Assembly (NCBI GenBank): GCA_030847615.1
Contig: JAUMIR010000001.1
Span: forward strand, 157,825,001 to 157,889,000
DNA length: 64,000 nucleotides
Reading direction: 5' to 3'
From: Gambelia wislizenii
Lineage: Eukaryota > Chordata > Lepidosauria > Squamata > Crotaphytidae
How positions within the stretch are numbered: the stretch's first letter is position 1; each line of letters begins with the position of its first letter. The translations under genes were made by a program, and so were the position numbers. A model generated the notes under the pieces. The model was given only the letters and a program-made list of their open reading frames with translations. It was not told the origin of the DNA and did not search any database. This document shows, one piece after another, positions 1 through 10,586 of the stretch.

Positions 1-10
1 GATAAACTCG

Positions 11-616
11 GGAGATTATCAGAAGCATCAAAAATGGCATTATAATGATGCCATGAGATTACAAAAGGGCTTCCTTATCAGATGACTTCATGCCCCAGCG
101 TATGCAAGTGTTCTGCTGCCATTATGAGAGAGTTCTTTTTTATTGACGGGGAAAAGTTGTGAATTGATCTCCCAAAGCGTTTGTGTTCCAGATTTCAGTG
201 TGTATGACAAGGAACCCCATTCTGCTGGCACAATTCCAGCATCAATGGGCAGTCCTTCCAGAACACTTCCAGGTGTGAACAGGAAAACTAGGTACCGTAC
301 ATTCTTTTTATGAACCTCCCTGTCTTCCTTGCAAGTTTCTGAATGTGTGTCTGTGCTTTTCTGAACAATTTCTTTTTTAATTTTGGTGTTTTGGGGATTT
401 TTAGCATGCTCACATCTTCTTGCGAGATGCACTGAAATCATGTTCATGGAGAAATGCAGAAGTAAGTGGTGCGAGCACTTGTATTGCCAGATTCTTGAGG
501 TGATTCTGTATCGTTGTCGCAGCAGCATGCAAAAACGTGTGTCATTGTGCCGGAACATGAACGCTGTAAAATATAGTGCCATAATAACGTTTTTAGGCAC
601 TCATCTGATAATCTCC
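11..616 (+). mobile_element. Family-A MITE, full-length copy
   Basis: A non-autonomous DNA transposon of about 600 bp. The left end GGAGATTATCAGA (11-23) and right end TCTGATAATCTCC (604-616) are exact inverted complements. The flanking triplets are TCG and TCA, a 3-bp target duplication with one mismatch. A second internal end-like motif (TTATCAGATGA near 76-86) follows about 60 bp inside the left end, as in other copies. The interior aligns with the copies at 14171, 49628, 50637 and 56452. The open frames on both strands here do not resemble a transposase. The 3-bp duplication and GG-starting ends suggest PIF/Harbinger, which is inference. Confidence 0.8.
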
Positions 617-619
617 TCA

Positions 620-2156
620 CTACTGTGGTGTTTGGATACACCATTATCATTAGTCACAGTTAACATTAACATGACAGAATCATTTCCAAAACTTGGAAAC
701 ATTAGCATTAATGTTAAATCAAAAAGTCACTGTTAATCATTTTTAGTGAACATGACAACAATTAACATTTGTGTTACTCATTAGTAAAGTGTCACTATTA
801 ATTCTTTTTTTAAAAAAGCATGCCAAAATGACAGATAAAGTAAGGCAAAATGTTATTAGTTGCTCAATCTGCAAAATGTATGAGTTACTCAACATGCTTT
901 TTTTAAAAAAAAAAATAACAACTGATAAAATCCCTACAGTATTTTAAAATGTATTTTGCAGTTAACCAACTTCACCCAAGCTCCTTTCATTTCAGTGGAT
1001 CTGCTCTTAAGCATGACTACATTTGGATCAAGCCCAATAGACACCTTTTGTCAGAAATTACATATTTTAGGATATGTAATTTCTTCTAGGAAATGAAGGA
1101 TAAGTTCTCTTAGAAGTATCAAAAAAATTGGAGATATAACTGTGGATCAATAGATACTGTTAAATTAATGTATCATGGACAATTAATTTGTTATAGATCT
1201 GAGACTCCACAAACTATATAAGTTACAAACTCTCACTGCATCATAAAAATGATGCTATTCCAGTGTATAGGATTTATGGAATGCAACCTGTGGGCGTAGA
1301 CATTTTCCATAACACTTATCACAAGTTTACCAAAGTTCAAAGCTGAGATGAAGCCTTCCCCAAAGCAGTGCCTTCCAGATGTGTTAGACTCCAACACTCA
1401 CACTCCTGCGTCCAGTAAATGAGGGAAGGCATTGGAAATCTGGTCTGCACTGAAATCACCTGGGAACTGATGTAGACACCATATGAAATTATTTTAGCAT
1501 GGTTCAATTTGCACTGCTTTGGAGAGGGACAAATGTTCCTGGAAAAAAACTTTGCAATCTGAATGAACACCCTATGTGGGCCCTGAGGTTAACTTATGTA
1601 TGGATCGTAGGTGCAAAGATGATTGATGTACTTGTGCCCGTGTTATTTCTCCTCCCCGCCCCCTGCACACACACATCCATGGTCCATCCTGCTTAAACAA
1701 AAACTTTTGGACAAAAGTGGATGACATGGCCATGTGCTGCTTCTTTTCCAAGGCTGGAGCTTTTCCTTCTTTGTACGAGTATGAGAGATATTATTGATAG
1801 CATAAATGCAGAATGTGCACTATCATTCCACATAGCTTATTCAAGTGCATATTCCTGTGTAATTTTTAAAAAAATGTTGGGGGGTGGTGGGGAATCTCTA
1901 AGAAAAGCAAAACGCCCACTAATGATGTATCCATACTAACAGGCGTTCTTATGCGAATATAAGTCCCACTGTATTCAGTGGAGTTTATGTAAACCCCAAG
2001 GACTGTAGTTAGGGGCCAAATTAGGTGTGATGTGGAATCTCATGAATAGATTCCCCCTGAATTTTAAAAATAACAAAAAGAACAGTTGTCGGTTGCCTTA
2101 CTTGGATCAAGGTCACAGTATGCAACAAAAATGGTGGAGCGTAGCTCTTTCACTCT
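620..2156. other. No gene seen; AT-rich sequence
   Basis: About 1.5 kb without a recognisable gene. Positions 655-810 repeat variants of TTAACATT and GTCACT in a loose, non-periodic way. A short stretch near 1365-1460 (CCTTCCAGATGTGTTAGACTCCAA-like) resembles a fragment of a common reptile interspersed repeat. Nothing else is supported. Confidence 0.5.
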
Positions 2157-2158
2157 GT

Positions 2159-2468
2159 GGAAATTATCAGGTGTTGTGAAACATGGCAAAAAAAACCCCA
2201 AACCCTGTGTCAGAAGAACATGATGGGAACAGAAAGGGTGACATTATCAGATGCCCGCGTCCTCAGCCATTCCCAGGGCATAGCGCTGCCATGGATGAGG
2301 CTTCCTTTTTGTATTGACAGGGACAAGCCACCAATAAAAAATGGATGCCTTATTCACTCCCATGCTATGCCCCTGGAACACTGAAGGACGTCGTTGTCTG
2401 ATAATCTCACCTGTTGCTGTTCTCGTTGTGATCTTCTGATGCGTTTTTTGCTGCATCTGATAATCTCC
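2159..2468 (+). mobile_element. Family-A MITE, short copy
   Basis: The left end GGAAATTATCAG (2159-2170) pairs with the right end ending GATAATCTCC (2468). The flanks carry a perfect 3-bp duplication, TGT at 2156-2158 and 2469-2471. An inner pair of end-like motifs (GACATTATCAGATG at 2240 and GTCTGATAATCTCA ending at 2409) sits inside, so the element has duplicated or nested subterminal ends. At 310 bp it is half the length of the copy at 11-616 and is internally deleted. There is no coding capacity. Confidence 0.75.
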
Positions 2469-2469
2469 T

Positions 2470-2930
2470 GTGTTGTTTCCTATTAATTACTCCAAAGCTA
2501 TGATTTGCCTTATGTGAGGGAGAGGCAAATATCCTTCATAGAGCAAAGAGAATGGTAGTTGTAATCTCCAAAAGCAACTGTTCTAAGTTCTGATCAAGGC
2601 TCACACTTGAAGTACCGTAGTTGCCTTGGTTTGCCAGTATCCTGGTAGCCTTGTACCAAGCTAAATAGTTCTTTAACTATGGCTAGATTAAAAGTGCATT
2701 TGTACAGCAGTGACTTATTCTTTGCTGAAAACTATCCTGGATCTTAGGCTGCAACTAGATTTGGTATGGGAGATCTGGAAACAATGCATGTGTTGGGAAG
2801 GTGATCCAGACTGGGTCCATGGTGCTCAGGGATCTTCACAGGGACTTTACTTTCCTTAATATCATCTACATGCACAGGGGACCATCTACATATAAAGAGG
2901 CTGGAACCATCCACAGGTAATTTCTCTTTA
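2470..2930. other. No feature recognised
   Basis: Unique-looking sequence between a MITE and an L2 fragment. I see no open frame or repeat worth naming. Confidence 0.4.
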
Positions 2931-2935
2931 TCCTA

Positions 2936-3092
2936 TCTCAGGCTCATTTGTTGGGAACAAGTGAGAGGGCCTTTTCTATGGCTGCTCCCAGACTTTGGAA
3001 CTCCCTCCCTAGGGAGGCCAGGATGGCTCCGTTTCTGCTCTCTTTTCATTAGCAGGTAAAACATTATTATTATTATTATTATTATTATTGCC
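2936..3092 (+). pseudogene. L2-like LINE ORF2 C-terminal remnant
   Basis: The frame starting GGAACAAGTGAG (about 2956) reads as a peptide with RAFSMAAPRLWNSLPREAR, followed by a stop at about 3053. An aromatic/APRLWNSLP pattern near the C-terminus is typical of ORF2 in L2/CR1-type LINEs, so this is the last ~33 residues of such a protein. The coding part is followed by an (ATT)n run at 3063-3090. It is 5'-truncated, as LINE copies usually are. Whether it belongs to L2 or a close relative is uncertain. Confidence 0.6.
3063..3090. repeat. (ATT)n microsatellite
   Basis: About nine uninterrupted ATT units directly after the L2-like coding remnant. They probably grew from the A/T-rich LINE tail. 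Confidence 0.9.
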
Positions 3093-3164
3093 ATCAGGCT
3101 GTAAGGTGGAGACAGGAACAGGAAAGATATCCTTATAGGTTCCCAGCTACGCTGCCTCCAATAC

Positions 3165-3740
3165 TGGATTTCAAACACCTTATTCGGGGTTAGACTAAAT
3201 TACCTCTCAGGGTACCTTCCAACACCATGATGCTATGAAAAGTTCTCTCTCTCTCTCTCTCTCTCTCCCCCTCCTTTCAAAGTTAAGTTTAAATGTATCT
3301 TTCTCTGCAGAACTATAACTACAAAGCAAAACACAAGAGCATTGCTAGCTTTGAAGAGGAAATAGCTAGCTTAACCACATAAAATGGCAGAAAGCATAGG
3401 CTTGTTTCAATTTGACTATGTGTCTATATGTTCCAAGAGACAGGTGCACAAATAGGTCAGGCCATTCTCTAAGCATACGCACCTTTAGAGGTGGGCATTC
3501 CAGGGCGTTCCAAAATGGGATGTGTAAAATGCACTGATTGGTCCTTCTGTCTATGCTATGAATTCAGCTAAAACTTTAAAACTCCTTGCCAAGAGTTTGA
3601 TCTTTGTCCTGAAATTCTTTCGGCACCCATTTGGCCAAATGAAATTAAATGAGCTTCAAATCAAACCACTGGCTGCCTGCCTTCCGTTCTGCTTCTTGTG
3701 AGCTGTTTCCTAAGGCAGAGGTAACAAGGCATTTACAGAC
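3165..3740. other. No gene seen; contains (TC)n
   Basis: A (TC)n microsatellite at about 3244-3267 is the only distinct structure. The rest looks unique. Confidence 0.4.
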
Positions 3741-3744
3741 AGAT

Positions 3745-3997
3745 GAGGGTTGGTCTTTTAAATGTGGTGTGATTTGGATTTTAAGGTTCGTGTTTAGTTT
3801 TTAATATATTCTAATATTTTTAATGTTTAATGTTTTTAACTGTATAGATTCTCTAATTGTGTTTTAAATTTTGTATTTATACCTTTAAAGCGTTTGTCTT
3901 GTTTTTAATTTGTATTGTTTTAAATTCATTGTTAGCCTCCTTGAGTCCCTGTATTGGGAGAAAGGTGGGATATAAATAAATAAAATAAATAAATAAC
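3745..3997 (+). mobile_element. L2-like LINE 3' UTR and tail
   Basis: An AT-rich stretch ends with CCTTGAGTCCCTGTATTG, then GGTGGGATATAAATAAATAA and an AAAT-repeat tail (about 3965-3997). This is the 3' end shared by L2-like LINEs and the SINEs they mobilise. The same terminal motif recurs at 17228-17320 and in the tail of two SINEs here. Plus orientation, no coding sequence. Confidence 0.7.
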
Positions 3998-4129
3998 CAG
4001 AGTGGTGGAGCTATGTAATTTTAGACTCTGAACAAAGGTTTTATGGAGGGCCCTTTCAAGATAAAAAGCCATCAAAAAAGGAAATCTAGCTTGTCCTGAT
4101 CTCGCCACGTCCACTGTCCATTGTTCATT

Positions 4130-4327
4130 TTTATTCTTTTTTTGTTTGTTTGTTTGTTTATTATTTTTTAAGTATGTTTTAATTCCTAAATTATTTAATT
4201 GTATTTAAGGGGTGGGGGTGGGATTGAGGGTTTGGATGTATATCTTAATTGTTGTAAGCCGCCCTGATTGCGTTTCGTAGAGGGGTGGGATATAAATAAT
4301 TTGTAGTAGTAGTAGTAGTAGTAGTAC
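4130..4327 (+). mobile_element. LINE 3' tail with (GTA)n end
   Basis: A (TTTG)n run, then an AT-rich segment, then GTAAGCCGCCCTGATTGCG and GGGGTGGGATATAAATAATT, ending in about seven GTA units (4307-4327). The AAGCCGCC...GGATATAAAT block marks the 3' end of a CR1/L2-type LINE. It is a different subfamily from 3745-3997 because the sequence before the tail differs. Confidence 0.6.
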
Positions 4328-4384
4328 TTCAGCTGTGAAACACAAAACTATTTTGGTTTATTCCCCAGCTCCATTCTTGCAATT

Positions 4385-4690
4385 CCATATTTTGTTTGTT
4401 TATTTATTGGGTTTATATGCCACCTTTTAAAAACAAAAACAAAGAATGGCATTCTGGGCTGCAACTATATTCTTGTCTTATGTTAAAATGAAATAAAACA
4501 AGTATAATTACAGCATGTACCTAATTAAAAGTACACACAAAAACTCATTGGTTACCCACCCACTTTCTACCACACACCAGTTTAACTACCAAAGGCTGCC
4601 TAAATAAAAGTTCTTGGCAGTTCTGATGGCGGAAGAATTTCAGGGAGGGATTCCAGCAGCCTAGGAGTGGCCAAGAAGGCCCTGTCTTGC
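4385..4690 (-). mobile_element. LINE-type 3' fragment, minus strand
   Basis: Read on the minus strand the block ends in AAAGGTGGCATATAAACCC and an AAAC/AAAT tail. The upstream part (about 4620-4690) contains the CAGGGAGGGA..CCAAGAAGGCCCT pattern that recurs at 8460-8560 in the same relative position. I take it as a decayed L2/CR1-type 3' end. No coding frame survives. Confidence 0.5.
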
Positions 4691-4757
4691 CTCCTAAACA
4701 AAAGGCCTCTGAGGTGGCTGAGTGCAGCTATACTACTCCCTCTACTTCAAGAATGTA

Positions 4758-4984
4758 CAGTTGTCCCTTCACATTCCTGGGTTTGGTTTCAGGACCCCCC
4801 ATGAATACCCAAATCCGTGAATACTCAAGTCCCATTATATGCAATGGCATAGCAAGATGGTGTCCCTTATATAAGATAGCAAAATCAAAGTTTGCTTTTT
4901 GGATTATTATTTTTTAAAAATATTTTCAAGCCATGAATACTTAAAACTGTGAATGCCAAATCCGTGAATGTGGAGGGACAACTG
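4758..4984. mobile_element. Tigger-like MITE 1 (TA duplication)
   Basis: The ends are CAGTTGTCCC (4758) and GGGACAACTG (ending 4984), exact inverted complements, flanked by TA at 4756-4757 and 4985-4986. The interior shares AAGTCCCATTATA, TGGTGTCCCTTATATAA and GTTTGCTTTTTGGA with copies at 6063, 26392 and 31022. Ends of this kind with a TA duplication are characteristic of Tc1/mariner Tigger non-autonomous elements. No transposase sequence is present. Confidence 0.8.
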
Positions 4985-5035
4985 TACTATATATTCAGGG
5001 GTAGACTTGTTGGCCATATGGTCAAACAAAACAAA

Positions 5036-5150
5036 ATCCAGAATTCACAAAAGAGTGATACCTTTATTGGTCACTCAAAATGCAAAAACTGCATGCTGCA
5101 AGCTGTTGAAGTTCTACTGGCTTCTTCAGCAGACAAAAGATGTTTAAAAT
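5036..5150 (-). mobile_element. Penelope-like 3' terminal fragment
   Basis: On the minus strand this reads CTGCTGAAGAAGCCAGTAG followed by a CAATAAAGGTATCAC motif. A 'CTGATGAAG...' block just before an AATAAA-type signal is a recurrent 3' feature of Penelope-like retroelements in reptiles. The assignment rests on that pattern and on the coding evidence of the related copy at 34759-35330. Confidence 0.45.
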
Positions 5151-5194
5151 AACTAAGGAAAAGTGTTTCAGTCACAGTCCTACATACTGTCTTA

Positions 5195-5490
5195 GGGGCT
5201 TACTGCACTCTGAAGAAAAGCGGCAAGGCAGCAGGAATGTTCTGTCTTCTGTGCGTCCTTACCGCATGGTGTCATCATGTTTGTTCTGGTTCCATGAGGG
5301 ACCAAAGTAAAACCGTGTCATTTTGCTAATCAGAAAAACCCGTTAGCAAAAAGCCATGGTTTTATCTTGGTCCCCCACAGGACTGGAATGAAAGAACACT
5401 GAAAGAATGATGACATCATGTGGTAAGACAGCAGGGAAGACAGAACGTTCCTGCTGCCTTGCCGCTTTTCTTCAGAGTGCAGCAAACCCC
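5195..5490. mobile_element. Harbinger-like hairpin MITE, TSD TTA
   Basis: A 296-bp element with inverted ends of about 57 bp. The arms begin GGGGCTTACTGCACTCTGAA (left) and GGGGTTTGCTGCACTCTGAA (complement of the right end), and stay matched through GAAAAGCGGCAAGGCAGCAGG. Both sides are flanked by TTA (5192-5194 and 5491-5493). A GGGG start with a TTA/TAA triplet is the signature of PIF/Harbinger elements. There is no coding potential. Confidence 0.8.
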
Positions 5491-5494
5491 TTAG

Positions 5495-6060
5495 ATGTTG
5501 CTTGTGTTGTTGATGTTCATTTGAGAGATCTCATGCAGGCAGAGGCTGCTTCCACTTTTTGGCCATGTGGGAACTGAGACAAACAGCAGTAAATTTTAAT
5601 TTTGTTTTACCTCAAGGATGTGTCAGATTAAAAACAAAAACAAACCACATTCTTTGAAGAATGGAGTGAGTGTGTGCAAGAGATTCTGAGTGCGTGCAAT
5701 TTAAAATTGGAGCTTTCTTCTGCTGCCATGATGCTAAATAGCCACATTTGGGAATAAATACCATTTTGTTGTACAAACGAAAGGACAGTGCACTTTTAAA
5801 GTTTAAAAAGAGCTGCAAAATGAGCATCCATAACCACACACATGCCTGGTCAGCTACCCCCAATTATAAAATATTTTTAAAAATAATAAGCTAGGGTAAG
5901 CAGGAACAGCCCAGTAGGAACCAGTAGGCCCATGCTAGTTGCTGATGTCATGGTTTGACACTGCCCCAAGCATCTGATTTGAGGATCCCATTTGGGCTCC
6001 CCCTAATCTGCCAGCCCCCATACTTTGGGTCAATATCCCATCCTAGGTATATATGCAAAA
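5495..6060. other. No feature recognised
   Basis: Unique-looking AT-rich sequence between two MITEs. The short open frames here have no recognisable content. Confidence 0.4.
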
Positions 6061-6062
6061 TA

Positions 6063-6268
6063 CAGTGGTCCCTCTGTATCCATGGATTCTCTGTCCATGG
6101 ATTCCACCACCCATGGCTTGAAAATGTTAAAAAAAAAAAATCCAAAAAGCAAACCTTAATTTTGTCACTTTATATAAGGTATACTATTTTACTATACCAC
6201 TGTAATGGGACTTGAGCATCCACATGGAGTCCTGGAACCAAACCCCAGCAAATACCAAGGGCCCACTA
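6063..6268. mobile_element. Tigger-like MITE 2
   Basis: Same family as 4758-4984 in the opposite orientation. The left end CAGTGGTCCCTC is preceded by TA (6061-6062), and the right end GGGCCCACTA is followed by TA (6269-6270). The interior has an A-run at 6130-6141 and the shared CCAAAAAGCAAACC motif. The last base of the right end is mutated. Confidence 0.75.
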
Positions 6269-6543
6269 TACTCAATACCAAAAAGCTGTCTATTTGACTT
6301 GCCAGCTCTTAGAATCTCTCTTTTTTAAACTGGTAAAGTTTAAAATGTAATTGAAATTTTGTGTGGGGGTGGGAGTATTTTTTGAAAAAGTAACACTGGA
6401 GGGGGGTGGAATCAGAGCCCCAGGAGAAATATGTGGATGCCCTACTGGATTTTATATCATGAGACGGAAAATCTCACACTGAGACTTCTCCATATGGGTG
6501 ATGCTCCGTAAGACCTGTGATCCCATACTCTGCATGTTAGTTT

Positions 6544-6735
6544 TATTGTTGTATGCCTTCAAGTCATTTCGGACTTATGGGAACACTAAGGCAAACCTAT
6601 CACAGGGTTTTGTAAGAGCTGAGAGAGTGTGACTTGCCCAAGGACACCCAGTGGATTTTCATGGCTGAGCTGGGATTCGAACCCTGGTATCCAGAGTCTT
6701 AGTCCAACACTCAAGCCTTTATGCCTCTCTGGCTC
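6544..6735 (-). mobile_element. tRNA-derived SINE, near full length
   Basis: The minus strand reads GAGCCAGAGAGGC, then a tRNA-like head with a clear B box (GGTTCGAATCC), CTGGGTGTCCTTGGGCAAG, and a tail TTGAAGGCATACAACAATAA. The layout is tRNA promoter head, conserved central body, and AAC-type simple tail. Related copies lie at 42705-42881 and 53054-53277. The A box is partly decayed. Confidence 0.75.
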
Positions 6736-6739
6736 TACA

Positions 6740-8220
6740 TTTTGTTATATATTTTTTGAAAACTCTATGCCTTAAGTGAAACGCAAGTGTTATCTTTTGT
6801 TATATACACATATAAGCTCCTTGGCCTGCCTTATTTAAAATGTCCAGGTTAGTAAATGAAAACATAAATACCAAGTGCAGCTGTAGAATTTAATAAAACT
6901 TCAGGTTTGAACTAGCATGTGAAAAGAACAATATTACTGGAAACTTGTGGTCAAATGTGAAGCTTGAAAGAAATATTTTAGCAGTATCACAATATTAAAT
7001 TGCAAACATCATTTATCTCCCCACAAATGACTGAGAGGAAGTATACCAAAAGCCCTATTTGCCTAAAGCAGGAAATAAGTCATTGATCGGATTGGCGAAC
7101 GAAGTAATCAGAAGTTGACAAGGGACGATATAAGGCCACTATTGTAACAGTACTTACCCATATTGTCTTGACTTGGACTCACTTTGGAATAAATTTTCAT
7201 TTAATAATTTGAGGGGAGGGGAACAGAGAAGCAAAGTCATAAAAGAAAATAACTTCTTCTAACCGTGGTTTAAAAAACGTTGAACAGTATCAGTACTGGC
7301 ACATCTGTAGGAAAGGAATGTTCCCCCCAATTACCAAGACTTGAAAATATATATGTATATTAAAAATTCAGACATTTGCCATTCAGTACTGGAGAAAGTA
7401 GGAACTCCTGGCAACTTGTGCATTTTCAGTTGTCACTTTGAACTTTGGAACAAAGGCCAGCCTGTAAAAGCAGTTTATAAAAACAACTGGCATTTTTATG
7501 GCCTTATTAAATGACATTCAAGTGGTATAAATTATATGCAATGAAAACAAATAGGTTCCCTGAGTTGATTTTAATATCAGAAGCATGCTTATAAGTTGGG
7601 GGGGGGGCGTTGTTTTCTGAAGAGAAAGGGGCCTTATTGTGTTTGTTTGCTTACCTTTACCAGCTGATGTTTTGTGGAAGTCATAAATGTCAGGTTATAT
7701 TTGGTTCACAGACTAAAACCATTATTAAATCACTTGAGGTAATGAGCAGTTCTTCTCACTAACTCATGCTGCAGGTGTTAATTTAGATTCAAAGCATTCC
7801 TCCTGATTATAAAGGCATATTAATTTCCCGCATGGAGAAGATACATAAACCAGCATTTACAGTTCAAAAGGTCATTACTCCTCGAGGAGCCCTCCAGGAC
7901 ATTCTGAGTTTCTTATTCTCCACTTTTTTGTCAATAAGAAAACTAGTTACCTGATGGAATTATTTCAATTTCTTCCAGATTCAGGGCTGGAGCTGGGACT
8001 GTGGAGAGTGCACAAGGCCTGTCTGTAGCTCATATATAATTGTTAATTCAGAAAAATAAGTGTAAATTTAAAACTACGCATTGACTAATACTAAGATTTG
8101 TGGGGGGCAGGGAGAGGAGAAGAAAATTCCTGGGAGATTCTGCAGAAAAATCACAACCATTTACCAGTTTTCTAGTTGGTAAATTCTTCCTTTCCCACAT
8201 GCCCAAATGTATAATCCTTG
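6740..8220. other. Repeat-poor stretch, no gene seen
   Basis: About 1.5 kb in which I recognise no transposon, apart from a G10-type run near 7589-7598. It is AT-rich, with many TAATT/ATTAA words (for example 7730-7860). No frame of note. Sequence of this kind is where conserved non-coding elements would be expected, but one sequence alone cannot show conservation. Confidence 0.35.
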
Positions 8221-8224
8221 AATG

Positions 8225-8562
8225 CTTGTTTATCTTTCTTCATTCATTAGATTTATATCACATCTTTCTCACAAAGTAACATGACATAAAAGAAACATAT
8301 ACTCAAAACACTACACATGACCTACTGTTGATACAAACTTAAATCATAATTTAAAACAGTAAAAACATAATTTAAAATAATGTTCCCAAAAAGCAGTTGG
8401 CATCTAACAGTTTTCGATTGCCCAAAGTCAGTCTGAATAAATAAATAAATTAAGTATTTGTCTCCTAGCAGAAGGACAGGGAGGGAACCAGCCTAGCCTC
8501 ACTTGGACAGGAGTTGCAGAAGCAACCACCAAGAAAGCCTTCTCTCATGTCGACACGAAATG
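8225..8562 (-). mobile_element. LINE-type 3' fragment, minus strand
   Basis: Like 4385-4690: TTAGATTTATATCACATCTTT at the left, an AT-rich middle, an AAAT run at about 8439-8452, then CAGGGAGGGAACCAGCC and ACCAAGAAAGCCTTCTCTC. The two blocks share order and spacing, so they are copies of one LINE-related repeat. No coding frame. Confidence 0.45.
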
Positions 8563-8564
8563 TT

Positions 8565-9230
8565 TTCCTGTGGGGAATATTTCCGATAGGGTTCTAAAAA
8601 GGAGTAGGCTTCATACTCATATTTCTTAATAATTTCTACAAGGCAGTGTTAATTCATAGATATCGGTTTTGCAAATGAGGGGAGACAAAACCTGCCCCTT
8701 GCCTCAGACATTGAGGAACTACCAACAAAACTGTCTCAAAATGTTTTGCTACCTGAGTCAGTGACAAAGTCTCCTCCATCCCCTAACCATTCCACAAATA
8801 CAAACCAACATTGATAGTAGTGACAGGCAGAGCATCCTCCACCCAGCTGAGGGCAGCAGTGCTAGGCTTGCTTATGGACCAAGGAGCAGGCACATAGAGT
8901 TCTGCTCTCTAACACCTTGCAACTGTTCTGTGCACCCCTCCTGCAACATCTGCCACTGGAGATAGATGCCTCACCAGGGACTTAGCCATTTCCTCAGGTG
9001 AGTTTCTTCCCATTACAAAGAAAACAAAGCTGTTGCCAAAATCTCTGAAAGTATAGTCAGTTCTTTCTTTTTTCCCCCATAAGATCTATTTCACTTTCCA
9101 TCATAATAACTTCATTACAATGGCACTAAGTAGTGTGGAAAAAGAAATGGGCTTCGCTAGCAATTGCTGAAGGACATTGCTTAAGTGAGTTTATAGTGCC
9201 CCTTCATTTTATACCACTGACCAAGAGTCT
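8565..9230. other. No feature recognised
   Basis: Unique-looking sequence with no supported gene or repeat. Confidence 0.35.
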
Positions 9231-9232
9231 CA

Positions 9233-9562
9233 GGACTTTTTCAGATGTCAATTTACTGCGGAAGAAAGCTCGTAACACTCATGAGGCTGCTGCGCGGCAG
9301 GGGGCCCATTTCGTACAACGCCATCCCCTGCCACGAGAGATCAGAGGCAGCTGTGCCATATTTGGCCATTTTTTACTCACGGAAGTTGCCCGTGAATTAA
9401 AAAATGGCCAAATATGGCACGGCTGCCTCCGATCTCTCCCGGAACTGAAACAGTTGATTTTGACAGGGGGACAGCGTCATACAAAATGGGGGCCCTGCCA
9501 CGCAGCAGCCTCGCGAGTGTTATGAGCCTTCTTCCATGGTAAATCAATGTCTGAAAAAGTCC
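9233..9562. mobile_element. Family-B fold-back MITE
   Basis: A 330-bp element that is almost one long inverted repeat. The ends are GGACTTTTTCAGA and TCTGAAAAAGTCC. The arms continue through GAGGCTGCTGCGCGGCAGGG and TGGCCATTTTTTA, to a short loop near 9383-9395. The flanks are TCA and TTA, a degraded 3-bp duplication. The 130-residue open frame across it is a by-product of the palindrome. Fold-back relatives are at 36553 and 41667. Confidence 0.75.
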
Positions 9563-9565
9563 TTA

Positions 9566-10012
9566 GTCCACACAGATGGGGTGGAGTCATTCAGGTTTCC
9601 ACCACCACACCACCACCCACTTATGAGTGGTAGTTCCCACTACACACACAAAAAAAGGCTTTTAAATATTAGATATTGCTTGCCTCAACTAGGCCTGACT
9701 TGCATGCTCCAATTATCGGGTAATACCTCCATTTCCCATATAAAACTAAAATACCTACTTATGGTGACATTAACAATGTGTATAAGCAAGCACAAAAAGA
9801 AATGTATTACAGATTTTTCTAGCATTAAAAAATGTACAAGTTAGGAAATCATAATCATTAGTCATTCAGAAACATAAAAGACTTTGGCTGGAATCCTGTT
9901 GGTGACTTATGTCTTTGTAAGTGGATTTATGTCTGTGGGAATTAGATTCAGACAGTTCCATGGTGTACATATCCAATACAGGGCTGCTGTTACATGACTA
10001 CATAGGATCCAG
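9566..10012. other. No feature recognised
   Basis: Short AT-rich stretch without recognisable content. Confidence 0.35.
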
Positions 10013-10140
10013 CCAAGTGACCAATGAGTGTTGGGACTGATGCAATATGGGATCGATGTATATTGGGACCAATGTGCTTTGGGACTGATGCACATTGGCC
10101 CCATTGTGCATCAGGACACTGGCCAAGGAGTGCCAATGTG
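10013..10140. repeat. Degenerate 16-bp minisatellite
   Basis: From 10029 successive 16-bp blocks start at 10029, 10045, 10061, 10077, 10093 and 10109, with a consensus near TATTGGGACCGATGTA. A weaker unit lies on either side. The repeat explains the overlapping minus-strand open frames rich in CISPxxHW-like words. It is not a gene. Confidence 0.75.
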
Positions 10141-10585
10141 CATTGGTAGAGCCCAGTGAGCATTGGGATGCTCTCTCCAGGGTCCAGTTATCCAACTTTA
10201 CAATTCACTAACAAGATTTCTTTGTTACTCTGCTACATAGCTAAACATATGCAAAGTACCGGTAATATAGACCATGACATAGGATTCCAGCCAGTAATTC
10301 TAAGTCTGTCTAAAAGGTCAAGACTTCTTTTAATGTATGGTGTTCTAAAAGGAGAAAGCACATCCTTGCACAGTGATAGGATTTTAATAAAATTAGAAGT
10401 CCATTTTGTAATGGGGCAACTTCCCTGAGTCATGATAATATCTAGGGAAAAGAGACATTATTTCCAATTGGAAGTCCCAGTCTGAAACTTCCAGGCACTG
10501 AAGTTCCATCCTTTAATAATAAGTGTGTGAGTGGGGGGGGGGGAGTATTGTCAGCAATGGACTACACAGTCTCCAACTAGTGAAC
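10140..10585. other. No gene seen
   Basis: Contains a G-run at about 10532-10543 and otherwise unique-looking sequence. Confidence 0.35.
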
Positions 10586-10586
10586 G

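Noticed and set aside
1057..1090. Hairpin TTACATATTTTAGGATATGTAA as a terminator
   Set aside because: Intrinsic terminators are a bacterial feature and the window is vertebrate-like. It is a chance AT-rich palindrome.
7589..7598. Poly-G runs (also 10532, 13475, 16071, 29107, 53666) as G-quadruplex elements
   Set aside because: They are single homopolymers, not four spaced G-tracts. Their number may only reflect slippage.
9133..9525. A 130-residue open frame
   Set aside because: It spans a fold-back MITE. The frame is open because of the GC-rich palindrome, and no protein family is suggested.
10013..10140. A CRISPR-like array
   Set aside because: Units are 16 bp, contiguous and without spacers. 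It is a minisatellite in vertebrate-type DNA.
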